From positions 85,218,076-85,282,075 of the forward strand of contig JAKGHH010000002.1 in assembly GCA_022828595.1 (NCBI GenBank): a stretch of DNA of 64,000 nucleotides, given 5' to 3'. The position numbers were made by a program, and so were the translations under genes. The notes under the pieces were generated by a model that was not told the DNA's origin, ran no database searches, and was given only the letters and a program-made list of their open reading frames with translations. This DNA comes from Nelumbo lutea. Lineage: Eukaryota; Streptophyta; Magnoliopsida; Proteales; Nelumbonaceae. Below, piece by piece: positions 32,369 through 44,403 of the stretch; the stretch's first letter is position 1; every line of letters begins with the position of its first letter.

Positions 32369-33767
32369 TGAAAACGAAAAATATCATATTTTTCTCACTT
32401 AATATTTAGTCTTTTATATTTATATTATGCCCAAATGCACTCATTATTCTTATATTTTGGTTTAGGGCACAAAAGGAGGCGTTAAGTGAAAAACAAGGCT
32501 AATCGGGTAATTCTGGACAGTTTCAGAACCACGTGGTAATTTGGGCATAACTTTCTCATTCGGACTCCTATTGAAATGATTCAAGATGCATTGGAAAAAT
32601 AAGGAAAATTTCTACAACTTTCCTGTTTTGCATTTTAATAGATACAAACTGAACCGAAGTCAAAATTGGGCCCGAATTAGCTGCAACCGCACTACTGACG
32701 TGTTGGAGACATTCCTTAGCCTTGAAGCTTTCATCCGCGAATTCACCACTCTCCCACTCACACAAGAACTTTGTTTTATCTTATTTTTGAGTCTTTTCTT
32801 GATAAGTCAGACTTGGAGATTGTTACCTAGAGAAATTTTAGGGGATTTTGTAGGCTTCTTTTGGGGGAAGTAGAGAGAAGGAAAAGAAGAAAAGAAAATC
32901 AAGAAAGCAAGGAGAAAAAAAAAGGCTGTGACCTCTCTTCTCTTCTCCTCTCCTCTCTTCTCTATTCTCCAATTTTCTTGAGTTTTCACCATAACCATGC
33001 GTGGCTAAACTCTCATACTTGGTCGAAGGAAGCAGAAGCCTCAGAATCCACCAAACTGTGAGATCTAATTTGATTTTTATTGTTTGATTCATGATTTGAA
33101 TATCGAATGTTCTTCTATGTTTATGTCTATGATTGTTTCATTTGATTGATAGGAGGTCTACTAGTTTATTAATCGTTAGATATCAAATCCGTAATTATTT
33201 GATCTCTCTAATCTGCGAAGCAACTAGACTTCAATGATTTGCTACGTTAGAAATCGTTAGATCCTAAGAAGAACACTCAACTGAATTAAATGCAACCACT
33301 TGTGCTTGTGTTGTTTAGCTTCATCGATCTCTAATGCATAAGCCTATTGTTGGATTAAATCTTTAACGCTTGTTTAGGGGTTGTTCGGTAGTAATGGTTA
33401 AGAGGATCGCTTGTTTTCTGATTAACTATGAAAGGGAGATGCATGAAAGTAATTCTTACGATGAATATTCAAAGTCTGAATTGATTTATTTTTGCATCGA
33501 TGAGTAGTAGTGAAATTTTGATGGTGGATGTTATCCTAGACCAAGATTCATTCTTTTGGTTAGTTTCAGCACTCTAAATTGCCTTGCTTCCCATTTAAAT
33601 TTTGTTCTATTCAATTCTGATTTTCGTTACATACACCCCCCTCCATCTTTGATTCACGTAGCACATAGTTTAGGTTAGATACTCTCTGTGGGAACGATCC
33701 TTACTTGCACTACTGCATTTTATTTTTACGAGTATAGGATTTATTTTTGGGTGCCTATGACAGCATG
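32369..33767 (+). mobile_element. Probable solo LTR inside the Tat element
   Basis: About 1.4 kb of non-coding DNA separates the protease region from the RT. It begins TGAAAACGAAAAATATC and ends near GGGTGCCTATGACA. It contains GGGCATAACTTTCTCATTCGG and GATTCAAGATGCATTGGAAA, phrases common in plant gypsy LTRs, and TGTGGGAACGATCCTTAC near its end, like the GTGGGAACGACAC near the end of the Athila LTR at 54816. No target duplication was found, so the ends are approximate. Confidence 0.5.
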
Positions 33768-33799
33768 CCACCAACCCAACGAAGACCCTCCAGATCAGC

Positions 33800-35307
33800 A
33801 CTCTGCTAAGCAAACCTCTTTGGTTACAGCTAGTAAGTTTTCTACTCAATAACTTAGATGTTTTTGCTTGTTCTATAGTAGAAATGTTCGGTATTGACCC
33901 TAGTATAATCACTCATAAACTTAATGTGGACCCCTTAGTCAAGCCAGTTAAACAAAGGAAATGAAACCTCACCTTGGAGTGGTGGAGGGTAGTTGACGAG
34001 GAAGTCAGGAAGCTCCTCATAGTAGACTTCATTAAGGAGGTCCAATACCCGAGCTGGGTGGCTAATCTCGTTCTGGTGAAGAAGGCCAACAGAAAGTGGC
34101 GCATGTGCGTTGACTACACTGACCTCAATAGAGTCTGCTCAAAGGACTACTTCCCACTTCATAGAATAGACCGCCTAGTAGACGCGACCTCGGGGCATGA
34201 GTTGTTGAGCTTCGTGGAAGATTACTCCGGCTACAACCATATTAGGATGGATGTATCTGACTAGGACAAAACTGCTTTTGTAACTGAACTAGAGCTATAC
34301 TACTATAAAGTGATGTCCTTTGGATTGAAAAATGCTGGAGAAACTTTCCAATGACTTGTAAATAAAGTTTTTGAACCTCTTACTGGAAATAAAGTAGATT
34401 GTTATGTTGATGACATGGTTGTGAAGACCTGTTTTAGAACTCCTTAATTGACGGTCAGAATTGTGTTTTTCAAATACTAAGGAGGTTTAACATGAAGCTC
34501 AACCCGAACAAGTGTGTATTTGGGGTCACGTCGGACAAGTTCCTCGGCTACATAGTAAATTGGCATGGCATCGAGGCCAACTTGGATAAAATAAAGGTCA
34601 TACTAGATATGAGACCACCCCAAAGGATAAAAGAAGTCCAAAGGTTAACTGGTTGGGTAGCCGCCCTAAACCGGTTTATGTCTAAATATGCAGGTCAGTG
34701 CCTACCTTTCTTTAAAACAATTAAAAAGAATGAAGACTTTGTGTGGACCAAAGAGTGCCAGCTTGCGTTTGGTGAGTTGAAAAAGTACTTAAGTTCCGCA
34801 CCGGTTTTGACCCGACTTGAGGAAGGCGACAAGCTAAAATTATACATCTCTGCGAGTGACGAGGTGGTTAGCTCGATATTGTTTAGAGTGGTAGACTGGG
34901 TCCAACAGTTCATCTACTATGTGCGTAAAGTCTTGTAGGCTGTAGAAACCAGATTCCCCAATATCGAAAAGCTAGCGTACGTGCTGGTAATAGCAGCTCA
35001 GAAATTATGCCCATACTTCCAAGCCCACACGATCGTCGTCCTCACCAACAAACCATTGAGGCACATTCTATTGAAGCCTGAGGTGTTAGGGAGATTGACG
35101 AAGTGGGCCATCGAGCTAAACAAGTACGACATCCGGTTTGAGCCACATCCAGCGATCAAATCCCAAGTCTTGGCGGACTTCGTATTAGAATGTACATTCA
35201 GCACGCCGACCCCTAAAGTGATTGAGCTGGCTGGCACATCGGATGTCTCAACCAGCGTAACATCGGTCCCTGCTAGAGAAAGTCCAACCTGGAACAAGGA
35301 GCCCTGA
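33800..35307 (+). pseudogene. Tat reverse transcriptase and RNase H, broken
   Basis: RT copies element RNA to DNA; RNase H removes the RNA. Seen in order: IDPSIITHKLNVDP (about 33891), ANRKWRMCVDYTDLNRVC (about 34087), LLSFVEDYSGYNHI, MSFGLKNAGETFQ, the catalytic CYVDDMVVKT (about 34399), FLGYIVNWHGIEANLDKI and DFVWTKECQLAF. These are followed by RNase H with VLTNKPLRHILLKPE and ADFVLECT (about 35175). The catalytic YVDD is intact, but stops at about 33964, 34262, 34354, 34445 and 34936 and a frame change near 34440 inactivate the protein. Confidence 0.85.
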
Positions 35308-35720
35308 ATCCTCCACGTAGATGGCTCGTCTAATCAGCGAGGAAGCGGTGCTGGATTGATACTGTACGGGCCGAGCGAGGTGAAGTTGGAGTATGCACTC
35401 TGGTTTGGATTTGAGCCGTCGAACAATGAAGCAGGGTGTGAGGCATTGATTGCCATGCTAATCCTGGCGAAGGAAACCGACGTAAAGTGCCTTGTAGTGT
35501 ACACTCCTAGTTGGTGGTGAACTAGATCAACGGCAACTACGAGACCCGAGACTCAATAATGGCAACTTACCTAGCTAAAGTAAGAGAACTCCTGCCATAC
35601 TTCCTCTCTTGGTTTGTTCGGTAAATATCGAGGTTCGAGAATGCTGAGGCTGACGTTGACGCTTTATCACAGTTAGCAAGCACTAGTGACAATACGATGC
35701 GAACGGTGTACATTGAAGAC
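35308..35720 (+). pseudogene. Additional RNase H domain of the Tat element
   Basis: ILHVDGSSNQRGSGAGLILY (about 35308) and NNEAGCEALIAMLILAKE (about 35424) are the first blocks of an extra, host-type RNase H. This domain marks the Tat branch. Frame breaks follow near 35510. Confidence 0.7.
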
Positions 35721-35889
35721 TTGCCTCATTCTAGCATTCTCGGGGGGCAGAAGAGGTCGCTCCTGTGTTGCAAGCACAACCGAGCTGGATTGATTCGCTC
35801 GTTAATTATCTGCTCCACGGGACCCTACCAACAGATCGTGATGCAACTTGGAGGGTAGAGTGTTAGTCAGCTCGGTACGTTATTATCGA

Positions 35890-36774
35890 TGGGCGGTTAG
35901 GAGGTCCTTCACGCTTCCCACTTACGTTGCTTGCAACCTCGGAAGCAGATTGGGTGCTCCACGGCGTCCACGAAGGACTTTACGGAGGACACTTGGGAGG
36001 TAGAGCACTAACCCAAAAGGAACTAGGACAGGGGTATTACTGGCCCACCATGAAAGCAGAGGCACTCGAGCTCATTAAGAAATGTGATAACTGTTAGAGG
36101 CATGCCAACATCCTTCATCAACCTGCTGCCGATTTGATGTACTTGACCATCCCATGGCCTTTTGCGCAATGGGGGTTAGACATCCTTGGTCCATTCCCAC
36201 TGGAAACCGGGCAGAGAAGAATCTTGGTCATGACAGTTGACTACTTTACGAAGTGGGTGGAGGTTGAGCTGCTGGTAACAATTATAGCCCAAAACGTGTA
36301 GAATTTCTTTTGGAAAAATATAGTGTGCCGCTTTGGACTACCCAATGTGTTGATTTTGAACAATGGGAAGTAGTTCAAAGATATCAAGTTCCAAAACTGG
36401 TGCACCGAGATGAGGATCCAACAAAATTTCACTTTGGTTGTAGACCCTCAAGCGAACGGAAAGGCCGAGGTGATGAATAGGGCAATCCTTCATGGACTAA
36501 AAGCTCGCTTGGCACAAGCTAAGGGGTTGTGGGTGGACAAGCTGCCTAGTGTACTCTGGGCCTACCGAACTACCATCAAAACTACAACTGGGGAAACACC
36601 TTTCAACTTGACATACAGAACGAAGGCTGTGATCCCTGTTGAGATCAAAGTACCAACTCTGAGGCTGGACGTGTACAATGAGGATGCAAACGACGAGGAG
36701 CTCTGATCTAACCTGGACCTAATTGAAGAAGTACGCGGACCGGGCCTATATTTGGGTTGCGGCTTAGCAGTAGC
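35890..36774 (+). pseudogene. Tat integrase, broken and split by copia1
   Basis: Integrase joins the DNA copy to the chromosome. The zinc-binding HVHEGLYGGHLGG-type block (about 35964) and KKCDNC* (about 36078) precede the core. The first Asp is in WGLDILGPF (about 36170). The second catalytic block reads ILNNGK where SDNGK is normal, so Asp has become Asn. The Glu block is NGKAEVMNR (about 36455). LPSVLWAYRTT and ETPFNLTYRTKAVIPVEI are well kept. The frame resumes after the copia insertion at 46354-46565 with RYYNFQVK and VGDLVLHKV blocks. Confidence 0.8.
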
Positions 36775-38725
36775 TGTCAGACAGTTTTGTATACCCTTAG
36801 CTTCAATCAAAATTGATGTACTTTATGAGTTTATTGTAAATGAATAAAAGTGCATATTTGATTCATGTTCCCTTGGTATGTTTCTGTGCAATACCCTTAA
36901 ACTGGACACTTATTGAGACTCGTGTTAGTTTAGAATGTTCACAGCCAGTGGGTCGGTCTGGGGAGACCTATCCAGACAAGGCTGACACTGTGGTGCCACC
37001 AAGTCGGTTGGGGTGGCTTGTCTCAGCTACCAGGGTGAGACCTTAGGCACATATAGTGTGGGATTAATTGAATCTTTGAACTGGACCAGATTTCCAGTAT
37101 TGCCCTGGACCTTGGAGATTGATGGGCAAAACTGGAAAGTTACACCAGACCCCTAGACTCGATTATGATACTGCACTAGGTGTCGGATCGGTCTATCTTT
37201 GATGTACCAATCAGTGAGATCCTTAGTGGGAGTCAAAACCTGGGTATGTTGGGACAATCCGAGAATTCATCTGAGTGGGTGATCATAGTGACAGGATCAG
37301 CCCCTTTGTCGGACAAGGGTAATGATCGGGGATGCGCTCTCACTGTTGGAAACCAATACTGCCAGTAGCCGATTTCAACCGTTGAAATTTGTTTTGCGAA
37401 TTATATTTTATATGAGATATAAAAGTATATTCATTATGGTTTCTAAAATGTTTGCAAAAAGGTTTTAATTCCTGGGATCCATATAACTGGAGAGTGCAAC
37501 ACTATTCCTTGCAGCCGAGGGAGAGGTCCTCTCTTGTCGGGCAGTGTAAGATCATTATGGGCTGAGAGGTTAAGTATAAGACCATTGAGGATAATACCTT
37601 ATGGGCTAATCTTGCATTTGCCCACAGTCCCTGGGTGTTACAAGGTGGCTTGGCCCAAGGACCACTTAGGGTAAGTGTTGGGCCCATAGAGCCCATTTGA
37701 TGGGTTTCATGGGGTGCACTGTCTTTAACAGTGTATTCGACTAGGCCTTGTAACAAAGGTTGGGCCGAACCCATGTGGCTGATGTGTAGATCAATGCTTG
37801 GGTCCCACGCCATACAAGGAAGCCCAACTGGGCAGCAGTTAGGAAGGTTAAGTGAGCACATAAGCTTAATGGGCCTAAAGCCCATTTCGAACTGGGCTAA
37901 TTATTTAGTTAATTAAAGGGGCGAATTCTGAGATAGATTAGCAGATAGGATAGGGTCTTAACCCTATCCACTCAGAGAGTCTAGATCTGAATGTGATTCA
38001 GATCTAGAAACCTCCTAATGGGATTAGGATAAAGCGAATCTAATCTGCAGATAAGATAAGGGTTTATTCTTATCACTAGAAGAGAAGGCTGATCCAAATA
38101 TGATTTGGATAAGCACCTCCTAATGGGATTAGGAGCTGATCTTTTCAAATTAACAAAAGGAAGGAGGGGGCGACAGCCTTGAGAGAGACCAAGAAACACA
38201 TCAGATCCTCTTTAGTGCTGAAATCAAGAAGAGAGAATTCTGCACCCGGCGAATACTCTCTTGCCGCCTCCCTGCTCTTGCCGCCCTGTTTGCCAGTTCG
38301 ATCTCCAGCTGTGGGAGAAGTCAAGATTGGATCTTGACATCAGTTCTTTGAGAAAGGGTTGAAAAGGAAGCTGTGCTCACGTTCCATCCTACTGTTTCTT
38401 GCGAAGGACAGAGTTCTTGGAGAAGAACACTACTGATTCTGCTCCATCCTACACTGCGCCATCTTCAGTGGGAGCAGTCTTTGGATCCTTCCTTGGGCGT
38501 GAACACCTTCGTTGGGAGATATTACTTCTCCGTATCAGGTATTATTCTCTCCCATTCCTTTTGGTTCAGATCTGGTTCAGTTTAAGGTTCAAGATTGATC
38601 ATTGAAAATATGATTTTCTAAATAGGGAATGTGATTCCCAGTTGAAGGGAGAGAAAAATTTTTGAAATTCGCCCCTTATTCTGAAATCTTTGGGCGTCCA
38701 TGGGATGGATCTCTCATTCTCTTCA
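36775..38725 (+). repeat. 5' LTR of copia1
   Basis: Bounded by the target duplication GTAGC on the left and the primer site on the right. It contains paired CCTAATGGGATTAGGA segments (38012-38030 and 38110-38134). Short open frames inside are repeated in the other copies only because the LTRs are homologous. Confidence 0.95.
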
Positions 38726-38726
38726 G

Positions 38727-38738
38727 TGGTATCAGAGC
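38727..38738 (+). other. Primer binding site of copia1
   Basis: TGGTATCAGAGC, one base after the LTR end, complementary to the 3' end of initiator Met tRNA. Confidence 0.9.
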
Positions 38739-40524
38739 CTCAGGTTCAAATCTTGAACCATTCTATTTCAGATCTGAACCTGCGCAATTAGGGAGAAGGC
38801 GTTCTACCAAATTTGCACAAATTTGGTTTTTGGGAAATTTGTTCCCAAATCAGATGGGCAAATAATCTGAAATTAATTTTAAATAAATCCGATTATTATT
38901 TAGAATTATTCTTTATAATTTTATTGATTTATGGGTTGTTCGTACAAGAGGAGATCTAATTCTTGGTTTGCGCAGGGAACCTGCGATTTTGCAGTTCTTG
39001 ATTTATTTTGGGTCTGTAAATAATTTTTTTTTATTTTCTAGACTCAATGTATAGGCATTCGATCTGATGTAATTATTAATAGAAATAGGTTTTCTATTTA
39101 TTTTTATTTTGTATCGAAATTGGCGGCGCAGAAAAGGAGATTTCGCAGAGAAGGAGATTTCGCAGATGAGAGAAATGCTATCTGCGATTTGCAGTTTGTG
39201 AAACTGCATTCTGTAATCTAACCTCCGTTTTGCAGGAAGGATTGTGCGAACAGCCCTGTTTAACTAATTCTTGTTTTTTCTTTATTAGTATTTAATTTCA
39301 TATTATTTTCTTGAATTAAGGATTTAATTAAAAATCAAACACTAGACCCATTCGAACCAAGATTGGTTCAAAACTGTTTGGACCAATTCAAGGGTTTAAT
39401 CAAGGCTGAATGTCAGCCCTAATTTCCCACTAATGGGCCTAAGGATTGATATTTAATTAAATGGTTAATTCGGCCCAGCCTGTAAAGGCCCAGTTTTAAA
39501 TAGTTAAAACTACAAAAGCCCATTTTAAAGGATAAAGCTATATGGGCCGAACTGGGTAACCCTAATTCAGCCCATATACCTAGATAATATTAATGGTTAA
39601 TATTATGGAATTTTAACGGGCTTCCAACGGGCCTTACAGATAATTAATTGATTGGATCTATTTATCCCTGCATGTGATGTATGGATGTGTGATGTGCTGC
39701 ATACATGGGCCATAAGTACTTGGCCCATGCTCATTCGACAATGGCTCTTGCGCACACCATGGCTGAATGCACATCATTGCCATGGTGTCCCATTTGGTCA
39801 TTGGATGACTTCCCTCAGTGGTGGGCCCCACACCTCATCAAGAGGTTACGTGCGGAACCCTAGCCGATTCAAGGCCCACCGAAATCTGGCTTTATGAAAG
39901 TCAGTGGGAGCCACTTTGGTTTGACCTAAATCAAACTAGGGCGTAATTTTGTTCCCTCCAACTAATATGAGTGCATGTGATAGGGAGATTTATATGATGA
40001 ACTCTCTAAAGGCCTTCCATCATTAGCATGAGGATGGGTCCTTCAGTAATGAGGAAACACACCAGAAAATGGGCTATCCATTTGCTGTTGGGCTTGTCTG
40101 AGTGTTTCATAAGATGATAGGGGCGTCATAGACCGATGTGGGAGGGGCTTCACCAGAAAATGGGAACTCTCTCACAGTACCTTGGCGTTCACGAATATGA
40201 TGGGCAAGCACTCACTGGACAGAAAGGTTTACCTGAAAACGGCTCTGAACCTTGTTTGACAGAGGCCAAAGGGAAAACTCATATGATGAGTGGATGTGAT
40301 CCTTCACAGAAAGGTGGTGGGGTTATGCAGCTAAAACAGTTGGCTCCATGCACCCTATGTGATTTCCCACATTTCCAGAGACAACCCATAGTCTCCGTCA
40401 CTGAGAAAGGAGGGAAGTCTCAGAGATGAATAAATGGAAATGGATCGTAGATTAAAATTCATATCTATGAAATGAACATGAATCAAATTAGGTTGTGGAC
40501 TGATGCTTGCTCTTTTATCAGAAA
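38739..40524 (+). other. copia1 leader, non-coding
   Basis: About 1.8 kb between the primer site and the gag start, with no supported gene. Collinear leaders occur in copia2 (48474-50147) and, in part, copia3 (62648-63448). Conserved stretches include the CATCATTGCCATGG region and the CACATTTCCAGAGACA region just before gag. Confidence 0.7.
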
Positions 40525-43500
40525 ATGGCAAAAGGATCTTTTGCAAAACTGCTTGATGACAACAAGTTGAAGGGCCCAAACTATGCTGACTGGTACAAGA
40601 ACCTTATGCTGGTCCTGGCTTCTGAAAAGCTGGACAAAGTGGCAAAGAATCCTACCCCGGAGCGTCCGGGGGATAGGGCTTCTGAGGCCCGAAGGAGAGA
40701 CTATCAAGAATGGGAGGAGAAAAACTCCCTTGCCCGGTGTTACATCATTGCCTCCTTAGACAACCCGATACAGAGGCAGTTCGATCAGATCGAACTTGCC
40801 AAAGACATATTGGACAGTCTCAGGACAATGTATGAAGAGCAAAATCGTTCTACTTGACAAAAGGTCTTGAAACAGTTCATGACCACACAAATGTCAAAGG
40901 GTCAACAAGTTCACGACCATTGTCTTCGGATGATGGGATACATCAATGAACTGGAGGCTCTTGGATCCGGGCTGGACCTTGCAACCCAGATAGATGCTAT
41001 CCTTAACTCTTTGCCTCCTTCCTTTAATCCGTTCATCATGAATTATAACATGAACAAGCTGAATGTCATCTTACAAGAGCACAGCAATATGTTGCAAAGA
41101 GCTGAAGAACTGATTAGAAAGGATGAGCCTGTAGCCATGCTTGTTGAAGCTGGCAAGACAGGCAAGAGAAAGAGGAAGGCAAAGAAGCCTCAGAAGAAAG
41201 CCGCTAAGAGCAAGAAGCAGAAGAAAGACAAAGCATCGGATGCCTGTCACTTCTGCAAGAAGACCAGCCACTGGAAAAGGAACTGTCCTGCCTACCTGGA
41301 ATCCAAGAAAGGTAACTTCAAAACTTGTGTTATAGAAACCAATTTGTTGGTAGCTTCTGCATCCTGGTGTATTGACTCTGGGGCTTCAACTCATGCTTGT
41401 AACTCACTGCAGGGGTTCAAGGTAAGCAGAAGGCTGAGTGAAGGAGAAGTCACACTCTTCTTGGGGACTACTGCAACTGTTGCAGCCACGGCCATAGGAA
41501 CCGTGGAATTAATTTTTAGAGAAGGAACAATTGTACTGAAAGACTGTCTTTATGTGCAAAATTTAAGGAGAATTTTGATTTATGTCTCAAAACTGTGTGC
41601 AGATGGTTATTCTGTCTTCTTTAGTAATGCGATTACTATTAAAAGAAACAACAGATTCATTGCATACGGGGAACTGGAGAATGGTCTCTATGTTCTACAT
41701 CCTTCTCTAGAAACTAACATAACCGAAACTACGTCGGCTGAAATCCCTAAGAAGAGAGCTCGTGATACAGTTAATCCCACGTGTCTGTGGCATTATCGAC
41801 TTGGCCACATCGGTGTTGACTGAATCACAAGGTTGGTAAAGGATAGTCTTTTGGATTTTCTAACTGTAGAAGATCTTCCCACTTGTGAGCCTTGCCTACA
41901 AGGCAAGATGACGAAATGGCCATTTAACGGTAAGCCTGAAAGATGTACGGGCACACTTGACCTAATACATACTGATGTATGTGGTCCCCTGAGTGTTAGG
42001 ACACGAAATCAACACATGTATTTCATCACCTTCACAGATGATTTTCCACGATACGGTTACGTGTACCTAATGAGACACAAGTCTAAATCCTTTGAAAAGT
42101 TCAAAGAGTTCAGGCAAGAGGTCGAGAAACAGTTAGGGAGAGAAATTAAGGCCCTTCGATCAGATCGAGGTGGCGAGTATCTCTCTAACGAATTCAGGGA
42201 CTACTTAAAGGACAATGGGATAGTATCACAATTAGCTCCTCCTACTACGTCACAACTTAACGGTGTTTCGGAGAGGAGGAATAGGACCTTATTGGATATG
42301 GTCCGGTCGCTTCTCATACACTCAGAGTTACCCACATCCTTTTGGGGTTACGCATTAGAGACTACGATTTATGTGCTGAATCGGGTTCCAACCAAATCGG
42401 TTCCGAATACTCCATATGAACTTTGGACTGGAAAGAAACCAAGTGTCAGACACTTGAAGATTTGGGGTTGTCCAGCACACGTTAAAAGAACGAGTGCAGA
42501 CAAGTTGGAATCTAAGACCAGCCGTTGCCTATTTGTAGGCTCCCCAAAAGGCTCTGTAGGTTACCTATTCTATGACCCAAGTGAGCAGAAAGTGTTCTGT
42601 AGTCATCAGGAAGTTGTTGGAAACCAACTATATCCTGGACACCCATCGTCAGAAAGTTGTTCTTGATGAGGAGAGCTTAGGAGCAGTGGGAGATGTCCCA
42701 CAAGTTCCAGGTAGTGACCAACCTAGAAGATCCACTCAGGTATCCAGGCCACCAGTCCGTTATGGTTATGACCAGGATAGTTACCTGGTGGAAACCTTGA
42801 CTAGTGAGGAGGATCCCGTGCCTTACACGGAAGCTATGTTGGACATAGATTCCCAGAAGTGGGTGGAGGCCATGAGAGCAGAGATGGACTCAATGGAGGC
42901 CAATGGAGTCTGAACTCTAGTAGATCCGCCCTCCGGGGTAAAAGAAATCGGTTGCAAATGGATTTACAAGAGGAATAAGGGCCCCGATGGTAAGGTTGAG
43001 ACCTTCAAGGCTCGTCTGGTGGCGAAAGGGTACACTCAGAAAGAGGGCATCGATTATGAGGAAACCTTTTCGCCTGTGGCCATGCTTAAATCCATTAGGA
43101 TCCTGCTAGCTGTAGCAGCATACCATGATTATGAGATTTGGCAAATGGATGTCAAAACTACATTCCTGAATGGAGATCTTACTGAAGAGATCTATATGTA
43201 GCAGCCGCAAGGCTTCATTGCTGCAGGTCAGGAAAACATGGTATGTAAACTTAATAGATCCATTTATGGACTTAAGCAAGCTTCTAGAAGTTGGAACATC
43301 CGTTTTGACTCTGCCGTTAAATCGTTTGACTTTGAGCAGAATCCGGATGAACCCTGTGTCTACAAGAAGTACAGTGGAGATAAGGTTACCTTCTTGGTTC
43401 TGTATGTAGATGACATTCTACTCATTGGGAATGATGTAGGTATGTTAACTACGGTGAAAGTATGGTTATCACAGCAATTCTCCATGAAAGATCTTGGAGA

Positions 43501-44389
43501 AGCCTCCTATATACTGGGTTTTCGACTCTATAGAGACAGATCGAAGCGGATAATAGGATTATCTCAATCTACTTATATTGACAAAATAGTCAAGAGATAC
43601 AGCATGGAAAACTCCAAGAAAGAAAATGTTCCTTTCAGGCACGGAGTCACTCTCCCCAAGAAGATGTCTCCCAAGACTTCTAAGGAGATTGATGGCATCA
43701 AAGACGTTCCCTATGCCTCTGCCATAGGGAGCATCGTGTATGCCATGCTGTGCGCTCGTCCTGACATAGCTCAGGCAGTGAGTGTAGTAAGCAGATTTCA
43801 GGCCAACCCAGGGCAGGAGCATTGGACTGCTATGAAAAACATACTTAAATACCTTCGAAGGACAAAAGAGTTTTGTCTAGTATTCGACGGTAGCTCCCTG
43901 CAGATCCAAGGGTATACAGATGCCGATTTCCAGTCAGACCCAGATGTTAGAAAGTCTACATCTGGATATGTTTTCACGATAGGATCGTGTGCTGTTTGCT
44001 AGAAAAGCAGCAAACAAGGGTCCACTACAGACTCCACGACCGAGGCTGAGTACATTGCCGCAAGTGAGGCTGCCAAAGAAGCCGTATGGATGAAGAAGTT
44101 CATTCATGAGTTGGGAGTAGTTCCGGCCGACACATCACCCATCCCATTGTTGTGTGACAACAGTGGAGCCATTGCTCAGGCTAAGGAGCCACGAGCCCAC
44201 TCGAAGTCGAAGCACATCGAGAGGAAGTACCACGTACTGCAGGAGATTGTTGGTAGAGGGGACGTCCTAATTCAGAAGGTAGCGTCAGCGAAAAATGTAG
44301 CAGATCCATTGACAAAGCCACTATCACAGAAAGTGTTTGAGAAACACGTGGAAAGCATGGGACTCCGGCTAGTACCTGATTGGACCTAA
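40525..44389 (+). pseudogene. copia1 gag-pol polyprotein with premature stops
   Basis: Order: gag (LLDDNKLKGPNYADWYKNLM), zinc knuckle CHFCKKTSHWKRNC (about 41247, CX2CX4HX4C), protease WCIDSGASTH (about 41368), LWHYRLGHIG, integrase ([36 protein letters not shown]), RT ([18 protein letters not shown]; catalytic YVDD at 43402) and RNase H ([17 protein letters not shown]). The copia order, integrase before RT, is clear. In-frame stops: TGA at about 40857, TGA at 41821, TGA at about 42911, TAG at about 43199 and TAG at about 44000. There is a frame change near 42605. Catalytic residues remain, but no intact polyprotein can be made. Confidence 0.92.
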
Positions 44390-44393
44390 GTGC

Positions 44394-44403
44394 AAGTGGG
44401 AGC
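44394..44403 (+). other. Polypurine tract of copia1
   Basis: AAGTGGGAGC directly before the 3' LTR, in the position where plus-strand DNA synthesis is primed. The same string precedes the copia3 3' LTR on the minus strand (58876-58885). Confidence 0.75.

Noticed and set aside
38727..38738. tRNA gene fragments at the primer sites
   Set aside because: They match only the tRNA 3' complement and have no cloverleaf or promoter boxes. They are primer binding sites.
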